From Sphingomonas changbaiensis NBRC 104936 (GTDB lineage: Bacteria; Pseudomonadota; Alphaproteobacteria; Sphingomonadales; Sphingomonadaceae): DNA of 64,000 bases. Location: NCBI RefSeq assembly GCF_000974765.1, contig NZ_BBWU01000048.1:62001-126000 (forward strand). Direction: 5' to 3'. How positions within the stretch are numbered: position 1 is the stretch's first letter; each line of letters opens with the position of its first letter. Of this stretch, positions 24,034 to 33,312 are shown piece by piece. The notes beneath the pieces are model-generated. The model did not search any database. It was not told the origin of the DNA and was given only the letters and a program-made list of their open reading frames with translations. The translations under genes and the position numbers were made by a program.

Positions 24034-27000
24034 ATGAGCTTCCGCAACATTTCCGCCTGGGCGATCCGGAACCCGGTTCCGCCGATCGTCCTGTTCGTCG
24101 CGCTGACGTTGGCCGGGTTCATCAGCTTCATGCGGATGGACGTGAACCAGATGCCGGACGTCGCCTTTCCCGGCGTCACCATCACCGTCAACCAGCCCGG
24201 CGCAGCGCCGACCGAGCTGGAGACCCAGGTCACGCAGCGCGTCGAAGCGGCGGTGCGCGCGATCAGCGGTGTCGAGGATATTTCGTCGAAGGTCGAGGAA
24301 GGGACGAGCTTCACGATTGTGCAGTTCACGATCGGCACGCCGGTCGATCGGGCCGTCAACGATGTGCGCAATGCGCTCGCGCAGATCCGCAGCCAGCTGC
24401 CCGAAGGCATTCTTGAGCCTCAGGTCACGCGGATGGACGCCGATGGCGGGCCGATCGCCTATTTCAGCGTCGAAGCGACCGACATGACGCTGGAAGAGCT
24501 CAGCTGGTATGTCGACAACACCGTCGCCAAGCAGCTTCTGTCCATTACCGGCATGGCTGCGGTCCAGCGCGGCGGCGGCGTCAGTCGCGAAATCCGCGTG
24601 ATCCTCGATCCGGCCAAGCTCCAGGCCCAGGGGCTGACCGCGGTCCAGGTCAACCAGCAGCTGCGCCAGGTGAACATGAACGCCGCCGGCGGCCGCGCGG
24701 AGATCGCGGGCGCCGAGCAGTCGGTGCGCGTGCTGGGCAACGCCCGCAACGCCTATGATCTGGGACAGACCCAGATCGCCGTCGGCAACGGCCGCACGGT
24801 CAAACTGGCCGATGTTGCTGATGTGCGCGACATGTACGGCGAACAACGCAACCTCTCGATGATGAACGGCCGCCAGGTCACCAGCTTCTCGATGACCAAG
24901 GCGAAGGGCGCGTCCGACGTCACCGTCTACGACGACGCGATGAAGGTGCTGGACAAGCTCCAGAAGCAGAACCCGAAGATCAAGTTCAAGCAGCTCTACA
25001 CCAGCGTCGAATATACCAAGGGCCAGTATCACAGCTCGATCGACGCGATGATCGAGGGCGCGGTGCTGGCCGTGCTGATCGTGTTCCTGTTCCTGCGCGA
25101 CTGGCGCGCGACGATCATCTCGGCCCTCGCCATCCCGTTGTCGGCGATCCCGGCCTTCTGGTTCATGGACATGATGGGGTTCACGCTGAACACCATCTCG
25201 CTGCTGGCGCTGAGCCTGGTCGCGGGCGTGCTGGTCGACGATGCGATCGTCGAAATCGAAAACATCGTCCGCCACATGCGCATGGGCAAATCGGCGTTCC
25301 AGGCGGCGATCGACGCCGCCGACGAAATCGGCCTGGCGGTGCTTGCGACGACGATGTCGATCGTCGCCGTGTTCCTGCCGGTCGGCCTAATGCCGGGCAT
25401 TTCCGGCCAGTTCTTCATCCAGTTCGGCATGACCGTGGTGATCGCGGTGCTGCTGAGCCTGGCCGTCGCGCGCCTGATCACGCCGATGATCGCCGCCTAT
25501 TTCCTGAAGGCCCATGGCCAGGCGTCGCACGGCGAAGGCTGGCTGATCGACCGCTATATGTCGATCCTGTCCTGGTGCGTGCGCAATCGCTGGAAGACCG
25601 TGCTGATCGGCGGCGGCGGCGCCTTTGCCGCGACCATCTTCGCGTTCGCGACGCTGCCGATGACGTTCCAGCCGACGATCGACCAGGATTACAGCCAGGT
25701 GCAGATCGAAATGGTGCCCGGCAGCACGCTCGAGCAGACGCGCAAAGTGACGCACGACGTCGCGGCAATGCTTGCGGCCGACACGGCCGAGGTCGACGCC
25801 GCCTTTTCCGACGTGAACCCGACCGCCTCGACCATCTACCTGACCCTGAAAAAGAACCGGCCGATTTCGAGCGTCGAATGGGAGCGCAAAGTCGCGCCGA
25901 AGTTCCAGCAGGTTGCCGATGCGCGGGTGAACTTCCAGTCGCAATCGGGCGGCGGCCTGGGGCGCGACATCATCATCATGCTCGGCAGCGACGATCCGGC
26001 AAAGCTGGAGGCCGTGTCCAACAAGTTGGTCGGCGAGATGGCGACAATCCCCGAACTGCGCGCGCCGCGCGTCGCGGGCGACCTGAAGCGGCCGGAAATC
26101 GTCATCCATCCGCACATGAACCTCGCCGCCGATCTGGGCGTGACGACCCAGGCGCTCAGCCAGACGATCCGCATCGCGACGCTGGGCGACATCGACCAGA
26201 ACAGCGCGAAATTCTCGCTGTCGGACCGCCAGATCCCGATCCGGGTGGCGCTGGACGAGAATGCGCGCCGCGACCTGTCGACGATCGAGAACCTGCCGGT
26301 GCCGACCGCCGGCGGCGGTTCGGTGCCGCTCAAGGTCGTGGCCGACGTGAAGTTCGGCGCCGGGCCGACGACGATCCGGCGCTACAACCAGATCCGCCGC
26401 GTCGTGGTGGGTGCCGATCTTGCGCCGGGCGTCGTCACCAGCCAGGCCATGACCAAGCTGAACGCGCTTCCGACGATGAAGGCGATCCTCGACGGCAAGA
26501 TCGCCGGCGTGCAGAAGATCCAGGCCGGCGACAGCAAGTTCCAGATGGAGATGATCAACAACTTCATCGTCGCCGTGATCTCGGGCGTGCTGCTGGTCTT
26601 CGCGGTGCTGGTGCTGCTCTACAAGCGCGTGATGCCGCCGTTCGTGAACATGGGATCGCTGTTGCTGGCGCCGCTGGGCGGCGCGGTGGCGCTGCACCTA
26701 GTCGGCATGCCGATCTCGATGCCGGTGTTCATCGGGTTGCTGATGCTGCTCGGCATCGTCGCCAAGAACTCGATCCTGCTGATCGATTTCGCGATCGAGG
26801 AGATGTCGCACGGCGTGCCCAAGTTCGAAGCGATCATGGACGCCGGCCACAAGCGCGCGCAGCCGATCGTGATGACGACTGTCGCGATGGTCGCGGGCAT
26901 GATCCCGACCGCGCTGTCGTTGACCGGCGACGGGGCCTGGCGGCAGCCGATGGGCATCACCGTGATCGGCGGCCTGATCCTGTCGACGCTGCTGACGCTG

Positions 27001-27123
27001 GTGATCGTGCCCGCCGCCTTCAGCCTGGCCGACAGCTTCGAGAAGTGGCTCGGACCGAAGCTCGGCCGCATCCTGACGTTCAAGCCGGGCGACGACCGTT
27101 CGGTGGAGCAGCCGGCGGAGTAA
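24034..27123 (+). CDS. RND efflux transporter permease subunit (AcrB/MexB-like)
   Basis: A 1029-residue inner-membrane pump with the twelve-helix, two-porter-domain RND plan. SFRNISAWAIRNPVPPIVLFV is the first helix region; D402-D403 in GVLVDDAIVEIEN are the proton-relay aspartates of TM4; LLMLLGIVAKNSILLIDFAIE is the matching TM10/11 stretch. It uses proton flow to expel substrates through the adaptor encoded 10 bases upstream. The sequence looks closer to the multidrug HAE-type than to metal pumps; substrates are unknown. Confidence 0.95.
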   Translation: MSFRNISAWAIRNPVPPIVLFVALTLAGFISFMRMDVNQMPDVAFPGVTITVNQPGAAPTELETQVTQRVEAAVRAISGVEDISSKVEEGTSFTIVQFTIGTPVDRAVNDVRNALAQIRSQLPEGILEPQVTRMDADGGPIAYFSVEATDMTLEELSWYVDNTVAKQLLSITGMAAVQRGGGVSREIRVILDPAKLQAQGLTAVQVNQQLRQVNMNAAGGRAEIAGAEQSVRVLGNARNAYDLGQTQIAVGNGRTVKLADVADVRDMYGEQRNLSMMNGRQVTSFSMTKAKGASDVTVYDDAMKVLDKLQKQNPKIKFKQLYTSVEYTKGQYHSSIDAMIEGAVLAVLIVFLFLRDWRATIISALAIPLSAIPAFWFMDMMGFTLNTISLLALSLVAGVLVDDAIVEIENIVRHMRMGKSAFQAAIDAADEIGLAVLATTMSIVAVFLPVGLMPGISGQFFIQFGMTVVIAVLLSLAVARLITPMIAAYFLKAHGQASHGEGWLIDRYMSILSWCVRNRWKTVLIGGGGAFAATIFAFATLPMTFQPTIDQDYSQVQIEMVPGSTLEQTRKVTHDVAAMLAADTAEVDAAFSDVNPTASTIYLTLKKNRPISSVEWERKVAPKFQQVADARVNFQSQSGGGLGRDIIIMLGSDDPAKLEAVSNKLVGEMATIPELRAPRVAGDLKRPEIVIHPHMNLAADLGVTTQALSQTIRIATLGDIDQNSAKFSLSDRQIPIRVALDENARRDLSTIENLPVPTAGGGSVPLKVVADVKFGAGPTTIRRYNQIRRVVVGADLAPGVVTSQAMTKLNALPTMKAILDGKIAGVQKIQAGDSKFQMEMINNFIVAVISGVLLVFAVLVLLYKRVMPPFVNMGSLLLAPLGGAVALHLVGMPISMPVFIGLLMLLGIVAKNSILLIDFAIEEMSHGVPKFEAIMDAGHKRAQPIVMTTVAMVAGMIPTALSLTGDGAWRQPMGITVIGGLILSTLLTLVIVPAAFSLADSFEKWLGPKLGRILTFKPGDDRSVEQPAE

Positions 27124-27139
27124 GACGACTGCGAAAGCG

Positions 27140-27185
27140 CCAAAGCCGGTTCGGGGATTGAACGTTTCACATCCCCGCGCTTTGG
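27140..27185. repeat. imperfect hairpin between the RND pump and DUF445 genes
   Basis: CCAAAGC (27140-27146) pairs with GCTTTGG (27179-27185), and inside it GGGGAT pairs with ATCCCC. There is no T tract. It may slow or partly stop transcription from the efflux operon before the DUF445 start at 27193. Confidence 0.5.
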
Positions 27186-27192
27186 TGAGGCG

Positions 27193-28452
27193 ATGACCGC
27201 TTCGCCTGCCTTCGTGACCCGCACCGCGAACGGCCCGCGGCAGATGAGGATCGTCGCGACCGGTCTGCTGGTGCTGATGGCGGGCCTCTTCTTCGTCGCG
27301 CGCGCCCTTGAGCCAGGCCAGCCCGGCTGGGGCTTCGTTCGCGCCTTTGCCGAGGCGGCCATGGTCGGCGGTCTGGCAGACTGGTTCGCGGTGACGGCGC
27401 TCTTCCGTCACCCGCTTGGCCTGCCGATTCCCCACACCGCGATCATTCCGCGCAACAAGGACCGGATCGGCGACACGCTCGCCACCTTCCTTAAGGATAA
27501 TTTCCTGATCCCCGGCGTCGTCGCACGACGGATGCGGCGGGTGGACGTGGCCGGCGCGATCGGACGCTTCCTCGCAACGCCGCCGGCGCAGGAGGGCCGC
27601 ATCCGTGAGACGGGCGCGCGGCTGGTCGCCGATGTGATGGAAGCGCTCGATCCCGAACGGCTGGGCGGCATGGTCAAGGATGCGATCGATCGCCGCGTGC
27701 GCGCCATCGATTTCGCACCGATGTTGGGACAGGCGCTGCAGGCGGCGATCGCCAAGGATCGACACATCCCTCTGCTCGAGGGGCTGATTCGGTGGGCCGG
27801 CAAGACGCTCGACGCGAACGAGCATCTGATCCGCCAGATGATCCACGATCGGGCCGGCTCGATCCTGCGCTGGACCGGGCTCGATGAGACGCTTGCCGAC
27901 AAGATCATCGACGGCCTGCTGCGCCTGCTCGACGACATGGCGGCCGATGCCGGGCATCCGGTTCGTATGCGCGCGGAGGATGGGCTGGCGCGCCTCGCCG
28001 AGGACCTGCAGTTCGATCCGGTCATGCAGCGCCGCGTCGCCGAGATTCGCGACGAATTGCTCGACAATGAGGCGATGCGTCGCTGGATCGACGGCCTGTG
28101 GGAACAGGGCCGCGCTGCGCTGCTCCGTGCGGCGCGCGATCCGCGCTCGGCAATGGGCGGCAAATTCGGCGACGCGCTCCGCCAGCTCGGTGAGACGCTC
28201 CAGCAGGACGCGCGGCTCCGCATCACCATCAATCGCTTTGCTCGCCGCACCGCGGTCGGCTTTTCAGCCAATTACGGCGCCAGCGTCGTTCGCCTGGTCA
28301 GCGACACCGTCCGCAGTTGGGACACGCGCACGGTGACACAGCGACTGGAGGACGCCGTCGGCCGCGACCTTCAGTATATCCGCGTCAACGGCACGTTGGT
28401 CGGCGGCCTGGTCGGCCTTGCGATCCATGCGATCGAACTATGGCTGCGCTGA
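27193..28452 (+). CDS. DUF445 family membrane protein
   Basis: 419 residues. After a hydrophobic segment (IVATGLLVLMAGLFFVARAL) comes the family signature FAEAAMVGGLADWFAVTALFRHPLGLPIPHTAIIP, then a long helical region of about 300 residues with NKDRIGDTLATFLKDNFL, and a C-terminal helix GTLVGGLVGLAIHAIELWL. DUF445 (YjiN-like) proteins are inner-membrane proteins of unknown function. The frame and length are typical. Confidence 0.92.
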   Translation: MTASPAFVTRTANGPRQMRIVATGLLVLMAGLFFVARALEPGQPGWGFVRAFAEAAMVGGLADWFAVTALFRHPLGLPIPHTAIIPRNKDRIGDTLATFLKDNFLIPGVVARRMRRVDVAGAIGRFLATPPAQEGRIRETGARLVADVMEALDPERLGGMVKDAIDRRVRAIDFAPMLGQALQAAIAKDRHIPLLEGLIRWAGKTLDANEHLIRQMIHDRAGSILRWTGLDETLADKIIDGLLRLLDDMAADAGHPVRMRAEDGLARLAEDLQFDPVMQRRVAEIRDELLDNEAMRRWIDGLWEQGRAALLRAARDPRSAMGGKFGDALRQLGETLQQDARLRITINRFARRTAVGFSANYGASVVRLVSDTVRSWDTRTVTQRLEDAVGRDLQYIRVNGTLVGGLVGLAIHAIELWLR

Positions 28453-28657
28453 TTTTTGACAAGCGGGCCGATCGATCCCATCCTTGCCCCATGTCCGTCG
28501 TCTATCGTTTTGCCCGCTTTCGCGTGCACGGAAGCCAAAGCGCCGCACGCGCCTGAGCCCCGGGGGCGGGTGCGTCCGCCTGCGGGGGATTTGGTCGAGA
28601 GATGATTTCGGCCCGCCGGCCCTGTGCCGCGGCCGCACCAATTCCGGAGTATTTGAC

Positions 28658-29071
28658 ATGGCCACCACGATTCCGCTGCGCGGCGCTCGGCGCCCGCCGG
28701 TGCATCTGATCGACAGCGAGTGCGACATGCTGGTCGATCTCGCGCTCCAGATCGAAGGGCGCAGCCCTGCCGTCGCGGCGATGCTGCTGAGCGAGATCGA
28801 GCGCGCCGAAACGCATAGTATCGACGCGCTGCCGGCCGGGACGGTGACGATCGGCTCCGAAGTCGATTTCCTCGACGAAAGCACTCACCGGCTGCGGACG
28901 GTCACTTTGGTGATGCCGGGCGAGGCGGATATCGAGGCAGGACGCGTGTCGGTGCTGACGCCGGTCGGCGCCGGCCTGATCGGCCTGCGCGAAGGCCAGA
29001 CGATCGACTGGCCCGACCGCGACGGCCAGCCTCACAGGCTGCGGATTCTGGGGGTCAGGCGGCCGGAATGA
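28658..29071 (+). CDS. rnk: nucleoside diphosphate kinase regulator (Rnk-like, GreA/GreB C-terminal fold)
   Basis: 137 residues: a coiled N-terminal part (SECDMLVDLALQIEGRSPAVAAMLLSEIERA) and a GreA/B C-terminal-type domain with TVTIGSEVDFLDES, TVTLVMPGEADIEAGRVSVLTPVG and GLREGQTIDWP. Rnk binds RNA polymerase near the secondary channel. CGGAG lies upstream of the ATG at 28658. The 205 bases before it hold no credible gene; a 21-codon frame at 28493 is not convincing. It converges with murA, stop codons adjoining. Confidence 0.85.
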   Translation: MATTIPLRGARRPPVHLIDSECDMLVDLALQIEGRSPAVAAMLLSEIERAETHSIDALPAGTVTIGSEVDFLDESTHRLRTVTLVMPGEADIEAGRVSVLTPVGAGLIGLREGQTIDWPDRDGQPHRLRILGVRRPE

Positions 29072-30355
29072 TCAGCCGTCGCCGTCGCGCTCGATTTCGG
29101 CGCCGACAGCGGACAATTTCTCTTCCAGGCGCTCATAGCCGCGGTCGAGGTGATAGACGCGGCGGACCTGCGTTTCGCCGCGGGCGGCTAGGCCGGCGAT
29201 GATCAGGCTCATCGACGCGCGCAGATCGGTTGCCATCACCGGCGCGCCGTTCAGTCCGTCGACGCCGCGCACGACCGCCGAGCGGCCGGTGACCTGGATG
29301 TCCGCGCCCATCCGCGCCAGTTCGGGCACGTGCATGTAGCGGTTTTCGAATATGGTCTCGGTCAGCACGCTGGAGCCCTGCGCAAGCGTCAGCATCGCCA
29401 TGAATTGCGCCTGCATGTCGGTTGCGAAGCCCGGGTAGGGCGCGGTCGAGAGCGTGAGCGGCTTCAGCGGCCGGTTTGCCGTTACCTTCAGCCCGTCACG
29501 CGTCTCCTCGATGTCCAGTCCCGCTTCCTGCAGCGCCGTGACCGTTGCGCGCATTTCGCTCGCGCGTGCGCCGGCCAGCTCGAGCGATCCGCCGGTAATG
29601 CCGACCGCGCAGGCATAGCTCCCGGCCTCGATCCGGTCGGGCATGACGGCATAGGTCGCGCCGTGCAGTTCCTTGACGCCGTCGATCGTCAGCGTCTCGG
29701 TGCCGATGCCGTCGATCCGCGCGCCCATCGACGTCAGGCAGCGGCACAGGTCGACGATTTCCGGCTCGCGCGCAGCGTTCTCGATGGTCGTGCGGCCGGA
29801 GGCGGTCACTGCCGCCATCACCGCATTCTCGGTGGCGCCGACGGACACGATCGGGAAGGCGACATGGCCGCCGGGAAGCCGCCCGCCGGGGGCGACCGCG
29901 CGGACATATCCGGCGCTCATTTCCAGCTTCGCGCCCAGCGCTTCCAGCGCCTTCAGGTGCAGGTCGATCGGGCGATTGCCGATCGCGCAGCCGCCCGGCA
30001 GCGACACCGTCGCTTCGCCGGCGCGCGCGAGGATCGGTCCCAGCACCAGGATCGACGCGCGCATCTTCCGCACAATGTCGTACGGCGCCATCGTCGCGGT
30101 GAGACTGGTCGCGCGCATCGTCATCACGCGCCCGAAATCCTCGGGCCGGGTGCCTTCGATCGTGGTGGAGACGCCGAGCTGGTTGAGCAGGTGGCCGAAG
30201 CTGTCGACGTCCGCGAGGCGCGGCAGGTTGCGCAAGGTCAGCGGCTCGTCGGTCAGCAGCGCACAGGGAAGGAGCGTCAGCGCCGAATTCTTCGCGCCGG
30301 AAATCGGCAGGCGTCCCTCAAGCGGCCGCCCGCCGCGGATGATGATGCGATCCAT
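29072..30355 (-). CDS. murA: UDP-N-acetylglucosamine 1-carboxyvinyltransferase
   Basis: 427 residues, the first committed enzyme of peptidoglycan synthesis. K22-N23 lie in the [10 protein letters not shown] signature and the catalytic C123 in [13 protein letters not shown]. The inside-out alpha/beta barrel signature segments, including [13 protein letters not shown], are present. The cysteine means it should be fosfomycin sensitive. It is a single-gene unit between rnk and clpS. Confidence 0.98.
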   Translation of the reverse strand: MDRIIIRGGRPLEGRLPISGAKNSALTLLPCALLTDEPLTLRNLPRLADVDSFGHLLNQLGVSTTIEGTRPEDFGRVMTMRATSLTATMAPYDIVRKMRASILVLGPILARAGEATVSLPGGCAIGNRPIDLHLKALEALGAKLEMSAGYVRAVAPGGRLPGGHVAFPIVSVGATENAVMAAVTASGRTTIENAAREPEIVDLCRCLTSMGARIDGIGTETLTIDGVKELHGATYAVMPDRIEAGSYACAVGITGGSLELAGARASEMRATVTALQEAGLDIEETRDGLKVTANRPLKPLTLSTAPYPGFATDMQAQFMAMLTLAQGSSVLTETIFENRYMHVPELARMGADIQVTGRSAVVRGVDGLNGAPVMATDLRASMSLIIAGLAARGETQVRRVYHLDRGYERLEEKLSAVGAEIERDGDG

Positions 30356-30411
30356 GGAGAGCGCTTAGCGATAGTTTCCCCGCCCTGAAAGGGAGGGAAG
30401 GGAAGGTCAGA

Positions 30412-30780
30412 TCACGCCTTTTCCAGCGTGCACTGGAGCGGGTGCTGGTTCTGGCGCGCGAAGTCGATCACCTGGCTGACCTTCGATTCGGCGACTTCAT
30501 AGGAAAAGATGCCGCACACGCCGACGCCCTTCTGGTGGACGTGGAGCATCACCCGCGTCGCATCCTCGATGCTCATCCTGAAGAAGCTCTGCAGCACCAG
30601 CACGACGAACTCCATCGGCGTGTAGTCGTCGTTGAGCATCAGCACCTTGTACAGCGACGGCTTCTTGGACTTGGTCCGCGTGCGCGTTGCAACGCCGACG
30701 CCGGTGCCGCTGTCTTCATCATCCTTGCGCTCTGCCATGAGCGTCGGGCGGTCGATCATGTTGAAATCCGTGTCACGCAT
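30412..30780 (-). CDS. clpS: ATP-dependent Clp protease adaptor ClpS
   Basis: About 122 residues. The ClpS core is complete: [20 protein letters not shown], the [19 protein letters not shown] helix that binds N-degrons, and [20 protein letters not shown]. It delivers N-end-rule substrates to ClpAP. clpA is not next to it. Several in-frame starts exist (30819, 30780, 30759, 30738) and none has a strong ribosome binding site, so the start is approximate. Confidence 0.93.
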   Translation of the reverse strand: MRDTDFNMIDRPTLMAERKDDEDSGTGVGVATRTRTKSKKPSLYKVLMLNDDYTPMEFVVLVLQSFFRMSIEDATRVMLHVHQKGVGVCGIFSYEVAESKVSQVIDFARQNQHPLQCTLEKA

Positions 30781-30853
30781 GGCGAACGCAGAATATGGCA
30801 AGCCGGCTCCGTCGGGCAAGGGTGAGCGCGTGCCGTTAACCGCACAAACGAAA

Positions 30854-30881
30854 ACGGCCGCCCCAAGGGAGGGGCGGCCGT
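30854..30881 (-). terminator. rho-independent terminator of the phasin gene
   Basis: ACGGCCGCCCC and GGGGCGGCCGT form a perfect 11-bp stem with a 6-base loop. On the minus strand it is followed by TTTCGTTTG, so it ends the phasin transcript. Confidence 0.85.
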
Positions 30882-30938
30882 CGGTTCGACCGGCTCAGGG
30901 GGAAGGGGGAGAGCCGGTCGAGGGTAAGCCACGCAACG

Positions 30939-31598
30939 TTAAGCGGCGGTCTTGATCTTCTCGGCAGCGACCGCGAAGCGGTTCGAGATCGGCTGGAACA
31001 CGTCGCCGGCCAGCTTCAGCATCGTCTCGCTGTTCTTCGAGGTCTCGGCGATCAGCTGGTCGAAAGCCGTGCGGGCATATTCGCTCTGCAGCTGGAAGAA
31101 CTCGGTCGGGGTCTTCGCCGACGCGAAGCTCTTCAGCGCCGCGGTGGTCTGCTCGAAATTCTTGCGAGCGGTCTCCGCCGCCTGCTGGCCCAGCGTCTCC
31201 GCGGCCTTCGCAGCGACGCGGCCCGACTCGACGAGCGCCTCGATATTGCCCTTGTTGAACTCGTTCAGCTCCTCGACCAGCTTGGTCGAGCGCTCGACGG
31301 CCGCCTTGCTGCGGGTGTTGAAGTCGCTGAACATCTGGGTCGCACGAGCCTGCGCGTCCGACGCGAAGGTCTTGGCGGTATCGGCGGTGTTGTTGACGGT
31401 GTCGGTCATGGTCGGTCCTTTCGTGGTCGGTTCGGCCGGCGTCACGACCGGCTGGGTCTCAGTCTGGACAGTCGCCGCGGCAATCGCTGCCGGCGCCGTC
31501 ATCGCCTGTTCGGCAACGGGCTGAACGGGCTTCGGCGCTGTGGCCCTTTTCGCGGCCGGCGCCTTCACGGGAGCGGACTTGCGTTCCTTGCTACTCAT
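30939..31598 (-). CDS. phasin family protein
   Basis: 219 residues. An Ala/Pro-rich leader of about 60 residues precedes an amphipathic helical phasin domain: ARATQMFSDFNTRSKAAVERS, KLVEELNEFNKGNIEALVESG, FFQLQSEYARTAFDQLIAET. Phasins coat polyhydroxyalkanoate granules. A second start, ATG at 31409 behind AAAGGA, would give a 156-residue phasin without the leader, and both may be used. Two palindromic sites at the promoter suggest control by a PhaR-like repressor. Confidence 0.88.
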   Translation of the reverse strand: MSSKERKSAPVKAPAAKRATAPKPVQPVAEQAMTAPAAIAAATVQTETQPVVTPAEPTTKGPTMTDTVNNTADTAKTFASDAQARATQMFSDFNTRSKAAVERSTKLVEELNEFNKGNIEALVESGRVAAKAAETLGQQAAETARKNFEQTTAALKSFASAKTPTEFFQLQSEYARTAFDQLIAETSKNSETMLKLAGDVFQPISNRFAVAAEKIKTAA

Positions 31599-31624
31599 CG
31601 GAAACAGCTTCCCCGATCGTTATG

Positions 31625-31637
31625 TTGCACTGCACAA
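31625..31637 (-). promoter_or_regulatory. operator 1 at the phasin promoter
   Basis: On the minus strand TTGTGC-AGT-GCAA repeats the half-sites of operator 2 and overlaps the -10 element, the position expected for a repressor. PhaR, which senses PHA granules, is the natural candidate; that is inference. Confidence 0.55.
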
Positions 31638-31662
31638 TATAGGATCGATTCGGCAAGTTCAA
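31634..31662 (-). promoter_or_regulatory. phasin promoter
   Basis: TTGAAC (31662-31657), a 17-base spacer and TATTGT (31639-31634) on the minus strand, 36 bases before the phasin ATG. Confidence 0.6.
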
Positions 31663-31669
31663 GCGATTT

Positions 31670-31684
31670 TTGTGCGGTGCACAA
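31670..31684. promoter_or_regulatory. operator 2, perfect palindrome upstream of the phasin promoter
   Basis: TTGTGC-GGT-GCACAA is a perfect 6-3-6 palindrome, 7 bases upstream of the phasin -35 element and 33 bases from operator 1. It is also within 71 bases of the divergent monooxygenase start. Confidence 0.65.
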
Positions 31685-31754
31685 TAATGCCGCTTGATCG
31701 TCGCTGGACCCGTTGCCCCTTGCGGTTTACGTAAACGTCAGGAAGGATGTGGGC

Positions 31755-33254
31755 ATGACGATCGAATCGGTGGACGTGCTGGTGGTGGGCGCCGGGATTT
31801 CCGGCATCGACGCGGGCTATCACTTGCAGGCCTATGCGCCGGGCAAGAGCTACGTGATCCTGGAGGCGCGCGATGATCTGGGGGGCACGTGGGACTTGTT
31901 CCGCTATCCCGGCATCCGTTCCGATTCGGACATGCACACCTTGGGCTTCTCGTTCCATCCGTGGACGGCAGCGAAGGCGATCGCCGACGGGCCCTCGATC
32001 AAGAATTACCTGCGCGAAACGGCCGCCCATTACGGCATCGACAAGCATATCCGGTACCAGCACCGGGTGAAGGGCGCGTCGTGGGATTCGGAGACGGCGC
32101 GCTGGACGGTCGAGGTCGAGCGCGGACCGAATCGCGAGTTGGCCACCTATTCTGCCAATTTCCTGTTCATGTGCAGCGGCTATTACGATTACGCCCAGGG
32201 CTTCACGCCCGAATTTGCCGGCCGCGAGGATTTCCGCGGACAGATTGTGCATCCGCAGCATTGGCCGGAAAAGCTCGACTACAAGGACAAGCGGGTCATC
32301 GTGATCGGCAGCGGTGCGACTGCCGTCACGCTGGTCCCGGAGATGGCGCGAGAGGCAGCGCATGTGACGATGCTGCAGCGATCGCCGACCTACATGGTCT
32401 CGCGACCTAGCCAGGACAAAATCGCGAACGGCCTGCGCAAGATGCTGCCGTCGAAGCTCGCCTATGGCCTGACGCGGTGGAAGAACGTGCTGTTCGGCAT
32501 GTATTTCTACAAGAAGACGCGCACCAATCCCGAAGGCGTCAATGCCTGGGTGCTGGAGCGCGTGAAGGCGCTGCTGCCCGAGGGCTATGACATGGCGCAT
32601 TTCACGCCCAGCTATAATGTCTGGGACCAGCGCCTCTGCCTCGTGCCCGATGATGATTTGTTCGCAGCGATCCGCAACGGCTCGACCGAGGTCGTGACGG
32701 GCCATATCGACCGCTTCACGCCGAAGGGAATCCTGCTCAAGGACGGCCGCGAACTGGAAGCCGACATCATCGTGACGGCGACCGGCCTGAACGTGCAGCT
32801 GCTGAGCGGCGTCGCCTTCAGCGTCGACGGTGCGCCGGTCGAACTTTCCCGGACGATGACCTACAAGGCGATGATGTTCTCAGGCGTGCCGAACCTCGCC
32901 ACGTCGTTCGGCTACACCAACGCGTCCTGGACGCTGAAGGCCGACCTGACCTGCATGTACGTCGCGCGGCTGATCAATCACATGGACCGCACCGGCACCC
33001 AGATTGCGACGCCGGTGCTCGACGATCCCGAGGTCGAGGAACAGCCCTGGCTCAGCTTCACCTCCGGCTATGTCCAGCGCGCGCTGGAAAAATTGCCGAA
33101 GCAGGGCTCGAAACGCCCGTGGCGAGTCCACCAGAATTACGCGCTCGACATGCTCGATCTGAAATTCGGCAAGGTCGAGGATGGCGCGATGACCTTCCGC
33201 AAGGCCGGCCCCGTGCGGCGGGATGCCGCGCCGGAGCTGATCGCGGCGGAGTAG
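31755..33254 (+). CDS. flavin-containing Baeyer-Villiger-type monooxygenase
   Basis: 499 residues. The FAD-binding GAGISG is at 12-17, the NADP-binding GSGATA at 185-190, and between them F160, G162, H166 and W170 make the FxGxxxHxxxW fingerprint of Baeyer-Villiger monooxygenases. Such enzymes insert oxygen next to a ketone or oxidise heteroatoms. AGGAAGG precedes the ATG at 31755; the frame opens earlier at 31713. It is divergent from the phasin gene and just upstream of dnaE2. The substrate is unknown. Confidence 0.88.
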   Translation: MTIESVDVLVVGAGISGIDAGYHLQAYAPGKSYVILEARDDLGGTWDLFRYPGIRSDSDMHTLGFSFHPWTAAKAIADGPSIKNYLRETAAHYGIDKHIRYQHRVKGASWDSETARWTVEVERGPNRELATYSANFLFMCSGYYDYAQGFTPEFAGREDFRGQIVHPQHWPEKLDYKDKRVIVIGSGATAVTLVPEMAREAAHVTMLQRSPTYMVSRPSQDKIANGLRKMLPSKLAYGLTRWKNVLFGMYFYKKTRTNPEGVNAWVLERVKALLPEGYDMAHFTPSYNVWDQRLCLVPDDDLFAAIRNGSTEVVTGHIDRFTPKGILLKDGRELEADIIVTATGLNVQLLSGVAFSVDGAPVELSRTMTYKAMMFSGVPNLATSFGYTNASWTLKADLTCMYVARLINHMDRTGTQIATPVLDDPEVEEQPWLSFTSGYVQRALEKLPKQGSKRPWRVHQNYALDMLDLKFGKVEDGAMTFRKAGPVRRDAAPELIAAE

Positions 33255-33267
33255 GCGCGTCAGACTG

Positions 33268-33282
33268 GAACATAACTAGAAC
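33268..33282 (+). promoter_or_regulatory. LexA (SOS) box of dnaE2
   Basis: GAACATAACTAGAAC is an exact GAAC-N7-GAAC, equivalent to the alphaproteobacterial LexA site, 30 bases upstream of the dnaE2 ATG. A -10-like TAACTA lies inside it. Confidence 0.88.
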
Positions 33283-33312
33283 ATTGGTGTAATTGGTCCG
33301 GCGACTCGGGCC

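Noticed and set aside
22830-24410. Open frame of 526 codons on the minus strand
   Set aside because: It is antisense to the efflux adaptor and the start of the pump, and its protein is full of D/H/R runs typical of reversed high-GC coding DNA.
25575-27161. Open frame of 528 codons on the + strand
   Set aside because: Shifted frame inside the RND permease gene, Arg/Asp-rich without domains; the permease frame is intact and well supported.
28493-28558. 21-codon frame before rnk
   Set aside because: Arg-rich, no ribosome binding site and no hydrophobic or family features.
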